Source: CAYNFP01 sp964492595
GTDB taxonomy: Bacteria; Bacillota_I; Bacilli_A; RF39; UBA660
DNA: 7,404 nucleotides
NCBI GenBank assembly: GCA_964492595.1
Contig: CAZBKY010000035.1
Coordinates: 1 to 7,404 of the forward strand
Direction of reading: 5' to 3'
This document shows, one piece after another, positions 5,470 to 7,404 of this stretch. The notes below the pieces were generated by a model that saw only the letters and a list, made by a program, of their open reading frames with translations, had not been told where the DNA came from and made no database searches. The position numbers and the translations under genes were made by a program. Positions within the stretch are counted from its first letter, which is position 1. Each line of letters starts with the position of its first letter.

Positions 5470-6207
5470 ATGGAAATAAAAAAAATTGAAGGTTTTATAT
5501 TAGGAAGCACTCCATATGGAGAAAGCAGCAAAATATTAAATATACTAACAAAAGAGTATGGAATTATTGGTGTGATGTCTAAAGGGTGCAAAGGAGTTAA
5601 AAGCAAGCTTAGAATAGTAAGTGAAAATTTTACTTATGCTTATTTTTATATGTATTATAAGGAAGGTAAATTAAGCACTTTAATTGGAGCGGATATAATA
5701 AATTATTTTACTAATATAAAAAATGATATATTAAAGGTAAGTTTTCTATCTTATTTATCAGAACTTACTAAAAATGTTTATAAGCATGGAGAAGATGAGG
5801 AAATATATAATTTATTTATATCGGCTTTGTTAAAAATAGAAGAAGGATTAAACCCACTTTCAATATCAAATATACTTGAACTTAAATATTTAGATTATTT
5901 AGGTATATCTTTAAATTTAGATGGGTGTGTTGTATGTGGAAATAAGAATATAGCAACTTTATCTTATGAAAGAGGGGGATATATCTGCTCAAAATGCATG
6001 ACCAGCGAAAGACTTCTTGATGAAAAAGTATTAAAAACATTAAGGCTTTACTATTATGTTGATATATCAAAAATATCTAAACTGGAAATAAGTGAGGGTG
6101 TTATAAAAGAAATAGATAAATTTTTAACTATTTATTATGATAATTACACAGGACTTTATATAAAAAGTAAAAAATTTTTAGATACACTAAAAAACATGGA
6201 CAAATAA
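5470..6207 (+). CDS. recO: DNA repair protein RecO
   Basis: 245 aa, normal size for RecO, the recombination mediator that with RecR loads RecA on SSB-coated single-stranded DNA and promotes annealing. The N-terminal OB fold (about residues 1-80) carries the typical I-E-G-F-I-L...YGESSKIL...TKEYGIIGVMSKGCKG. It is followed by a helical domain with NPLSISNILELKYLDYLGISLNLDGC. The C-terminal zinc element has C153-x2-C156 and C173-x2-C176 (CVVC and CSKC), all four cysteines present. ATG at 5470 is chosen because family homology starts right there; the in-frame TTG at 5455 lies in the terminator T run. No ribosome binding site is visible. recO after era/yqzL is the usual Firmicutes order. No terminator follows it, so read-through into the next gene is likely. 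Confidence 0.95.
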   Translation: MEIKKIEGFILGSTPYGESSKILNILTKEYGIIGVMSKGCKGVKSKLRIVSENFTYAYFYMYYKEGKLSTLIGADIINYFTNIKNDILKVSFLSYLSELTKNVYKHGEDEEIYNLFISALLKIEEGLNPLSISNILELKYLDYLGISLNLDGCVVCGNKNIATLSYERGGYICSKCMTSERLLDEKVLKTLRLYYYVDISKISKLEISEGVIKEIDKFLTIYYDNYTGLYIKSKKFLDTLKNMDK

Positions 6208-6236
6208 TTGACATAAACTATTGTTTAGTTTAATAT
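6208..6236 (+). promoter_or_regulatory. Promoter of the 123-aa gene with operator-like inverted repeat
   Basis: A perfect TTGACA (6208-6213) starts on the base following the recO stop codon. TAATAT (6231-6236, 4/6) follows after exactly 17 nt. The spacer is largely an inverted repeat, TAAACTA (6214-6220) - TTGTT - TAGTTTA (6226-6232), which also covers the first bases of the -10. A dimeric repressor bound here would block RNA polymerase. The predicted start is near 6243, giving a very short leader. Confidence 0.65.
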
Positions 6237-6256
6237 TTGAATTGATAGGAGGTTTT

Positions 6257-6628
6257 ATGAATAAAGATAAAAGAAATATTAGTACAAAGAATCTTTATAT
6301 GGCACAATTAGGAGTGTGGGGTTATACTGACATTGAACTTGGGGTAACAGAGACTACTGTTAAACTAATAAATATGATTATTTTAGTTAGAAGAAAAAAG
6401 CCATTAGGTAATATATATGTTGATTTATTTAATAAATCAACATATAAAATACGGCCACAATATGGAGCAAATAGAGGAGATATTGTTATTGCATATTTAA
6501 ATCCAATTGTTACTAATCTTTCATATATTTCTTATAATGAAGCAACAGAAATTTTAACAGAACGTTATAGTTCTTTTATTGAAACAGAAGATAAAGGAAA
6601 ATCAAGAACCCTGAATCAAAAACCTTAA
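6257..6628 (+). CDS. Hypothetical protein (123 aa)
   Basis: I do not recognise this protein. ATG at 6257 is chosen because AGGAGG (6247-6252) lies four bases upstream; the in-frame TTG at 6221 lies inside the promoter. The product begins MNKDKRNISTKNLYMAQLGV and is mixed alpha/beta in character, without a signal peptide, membrane span or cysteine. Segments INMIILVRR (about 49-57), GNIYVDLF, GDIVIAYL and TNLSYISYNEATEIL suggest beta-strands followed by a helix. The K-N-L-Y-x-A start and the D-L-F-x-K-x-x-Y-K middle vaguely recall short uncharacterised Firmicutes proteins, too weakly to name a family. The last 20 residues (ETEDKGKSRTLNQKP) look disordered. Composition matches the neighbouring genes. 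It has its own promoter with an operator-like repeat and two terminators downstream, so it appears to be a separately regulated single gene, possibly also read from recO. Confidence 0.8.
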   Translation: MNKDKRNISTKNLYMAQLGVWGYTDIELGVTETTVKLINMIILVRRKKPLGNIYVDLFNKSTYKIRPQYGANRGDIVIAYLNPIVTNLSYISYNEATEILTERYSSFIETEDKGKSRTLNQKP

Positions 6629-6634
6629 TAAATT

Positions 6635-6663
6635 AAATACTTAAATTAAATTAAGTATTTTTT
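6635..6663 (+). terminator. Rho-independent terminator after the 123-aa gene
   Basis: Perfect 10-bp stem AAATACTTAA (6635-6644) / TTAAGTATTT (6651-6660) with a 6-nt loop ATTAAA, followed by T to 6663. It begins six bases after the stop codon at 6626-6628. The stem has only two G-C pairs in total, so its strength is moderate. Confidence 0.75.
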
Positions 6664-6690
6664 AAATAATATCAAACTTAGAAAATAATG

Positions 6691-6728
6691 AAATATTGTT
6701 GAATTAAATAAAGCAGCAATATTTTTTT
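6691..6728 (+). terminator. Second, tandem terminator
   Basis: Arms AAATATTGTTG (6691-6701) and CAGCAATATTT (6714-6724) pair over 11 bp with one U-G, around a 12-nt loop. The right arm runs into a seven-T tract (6722-6728). It is oriented for the + strand; on the other strand no T run follows. Nothing coding lies between it and the first terminator, so it looks like a back-up terminator insulating the downstream gene. Confidence 0.65.
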
Positions 6729-6790
6729 AGAATATTATCATATTTAAATTTTGTAAATTAAAATTAAGTTGAATTTTATTAAAAGTTGTT

Positions 6791-6840
6791 ATAAAAATTG
6801 AAGATTACTTGATTTTTATAAACAATTATTCAATTTTTAT
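6791..6840 (+). repeat. 12-bp inverted repeat in the leader of the ORF6N gene
   Basis: ATAAAAATTGAA (6791-6802) and TTCAATTTTTAT (6829-6840) are perfect inverse complements separated by 26 nt. A third copy of ATTTTTAT (6812-6819) can pair with the same left arm, so alternative stems are possible. It lies 52 nt before the ORF6N start, in an otherwise featureless AT-rich stretch (6729-6850). It may be a binding site or leader structure; AT-only composition makes chance a real alternative. Confidence 0.4.
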
Positions 6841-6850
6841 GATTTTACTT

Positions 6851-6880
6851 TTGTTTTATATTTGATTATCATTTTATATG
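6851..6880 (+). promoter_or_regulatory. Weak candidate promoter of the ORF6N gene
   Basis: TTGTTT (6851-6856) and TATATG (6875-6880) at 18-nt spacing each match consensus only in part. An alternative -10 is TATATT at 6857-6862 (5/6), without a clear -35. The region is so AT-rich that several placements are possible; some promoter is expected here because two terminators lie upstream. Confidence 0.3.
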
Positions 6881-6891
6881 AAAGGAAAAAT

Positions 6892-7404
6892 ATGAACGAG
6901 TTAATGATAAAAGAAAATATCAAAATTGAAGATATGATTTATGAAATAAGAGGCAAACAGGTTATGATTGCTTCAGATGTAGCATGGCTATATAATGAAG
7001 AAACAAGAAGAGTCAATGAAGTAATTAAAAGAAATATAAATCGTTTCCCTGAGTCTTTTTCTTTTCAATTAACTTATGAAGAGACAAATCAATTATCTTT
7101 AAGATCGCAATTTGCGATCTTAAACAAAAGTGGGAATAAAAGGGGACAACATTATAAATTTCTTCCTTATGTGTTTACAGAACAAGGTGTAATAATGTTA
7201 AGTGGATTATTAAAAAGTGAAGTGGCAGTAAAAGTAAATGTTATGATAATAGAAGCTTTTGTTTCAATGAGAAAATATATTGCAACTAACAATTATAATG
7301 AAAGAATAAATAATATAGAGACAAAATTAATAGAGCATGATAACAAGTTTGATGAAGTATTTTCTAAGTTAGATAAATCTGTTAATAATCATATATTTTT
7401 TGAA
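6892..7404 (+). CDS. ORF6N domain-containing protein (phage antirepressor type), truncated by window end
   Basis: 171 codons are open from ATG 6892 to the last base with no stop, so the 3' end is outside the window. AAAGGA (6881-6886) is five bases before the ATG. The ORF6N DNA-binding domain (about residues 10-125) is clear: RGKQVMIASDVAWLYNEETRRVNEVIKRNINRFPESFSFQLT, then RGQHYKFLPYVFTEQGVIMLSGLLKSEVAVKVNVMIIEAFVSMRKY. The family's F-T-E-Q-G-V-x-M-L signature is at about 95-103. From 130 onward the sequence (NYNERINNIETKLIEHDNKFDEVFSKLDKS) looks like a helical coiled coil, often found between the ORF6N domain and a C-terminal domain. Such proteins occur in phages and integrated elements and, as free-standing genes, in many bacterial chromosomes; regulatory or antirepressor roles are presumed. 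Residues 70-78 (LRSQFAILN) are encoded by a perfect palindrome. Confidence 0.9.
   Translation, partial: MNELMIKENIKIEDMIYEIRGKQVMIASDVAWLYNEETRRVNEVIKRNINRFPESFSFQLTYEETNQLSLRSQFAILNKSGNKRGQHYKFLPYVFTEQGVIMLSGLLKSEVAVKVNVMIIEAFVSMRKYIATNNYNERINNIETKLIEHDNKFDEVFSKLDKSVNNHIFFE
7098..7124. repeat. Perfect palindrome (13-bp arms, 1-nt centre) inside the ORF6N coding sequence
   Basis: TTTAAGATCGCAA (7098-7110), a single T (7111), and TTGCGATCTTAAA (7112-7124) are exact inverse complements; the flanking bases (C on both sides) break the symmetry. It contains two symmetric GATC sites (7103-7106, 7116-7119). It encodes the last base of S69 through most of N78 using TCG and GCG, GC-rich codons that are uncommon in the surrounding genes. 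Confidence 0.95.

Noticed and set aside
5400..6812. The 13-mer GAAGATTACTTGA occurs in yqzL (5400-5412) and in the ORF6N leader (6800-6812).
   Set aside because: With this AT bias a few 13-base matches are expected by chance in 7.4 kb; the flanks do not match.
6664..6890. Possible small genes on either strand in the AT-rich gap before the ORF6N gene.
   Set aside because: The only frames are very short (for example about 11 codons on the minus strand) with no ribosome binding site.

Overview
This is a strongly AT-rich window from a low-GC Gram-positive genome, most likely an endospore-forming (or spore-lineage) anaerobic member of the Clostridia/Firmicutes. The basis is the order rpsU-yqeY-yqfC-yqfD-...-ybeY-cdd-era-yqzL-recO, which is characteristic of that group. 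The sporulation family proteins YqfC and YqfD, and a pyruvate phosphate dikinase at the left edge, agree with this. I cannot name a genus from the sequence. All genes I can support are on the + strand.

Layout. 1-315 is the C-terminal end of pyruvate phosphate dikinase. 316-840 is a degraded accessory patch: a start-less membrane-peptide remnant, then a small phage-type basic protein gene (DUF6496-like) broken or recoded at a run of six A, ending in a terminator. 847-1572 is a compact transcription unit with a near-consensus promoter, rpsU and yqeY, closed by a hairpin terminator. 1587-5456 is a long, tightly packed operon: yqfC, yqfD, a VanZ-family membrane protein, ybeY, cdd, era and a 29-aa yqzL. 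Several of its stop/start codons overlap, and it ends in a terminator. recO (5470-6207) follows at once, with a -10 box placed so that its mRNA would begin at the ATG. A promoter abutting the recO stop codon, with an inverted repeat in its spacer, drives an unrecognised 123-aa gene (6257-6628). Two tandem terminators follow, then an AT-rich leader with inverted repeats, and then the 5' part of an ORF6N-domain (phage antirepressor-type) gene that runs off the right edge.

How the genes work together. The core block is translation and RNA quality control (S21, YqeY, YbeY, Era) mixed with DNA repair (RecO), pyrimidine salvage (Cdd) and spore formation (YqfC/YqfD). The usual phoH and pgpH (yqfF) neighbours between yqfD and ybeY are absent and a VanZ-like gene sits there instead; dgkA is also missing between ybeY and cdd. 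Both flanks of the conserved block carry mobile-element-type genes (DUF6496-like on the left, ORF6N on the right).

The items I would look at first are the perfect 13-bp-arm palindrome inside the ORF6N coding sequence, the apparent leaderless promoters of recO and yqfC placed directly behind terminators, the operator-like repeat in front of the unknown 123-aa gene, and the A6 frame break. I see no clear evidence of a wholly new multi-gene system in this window.
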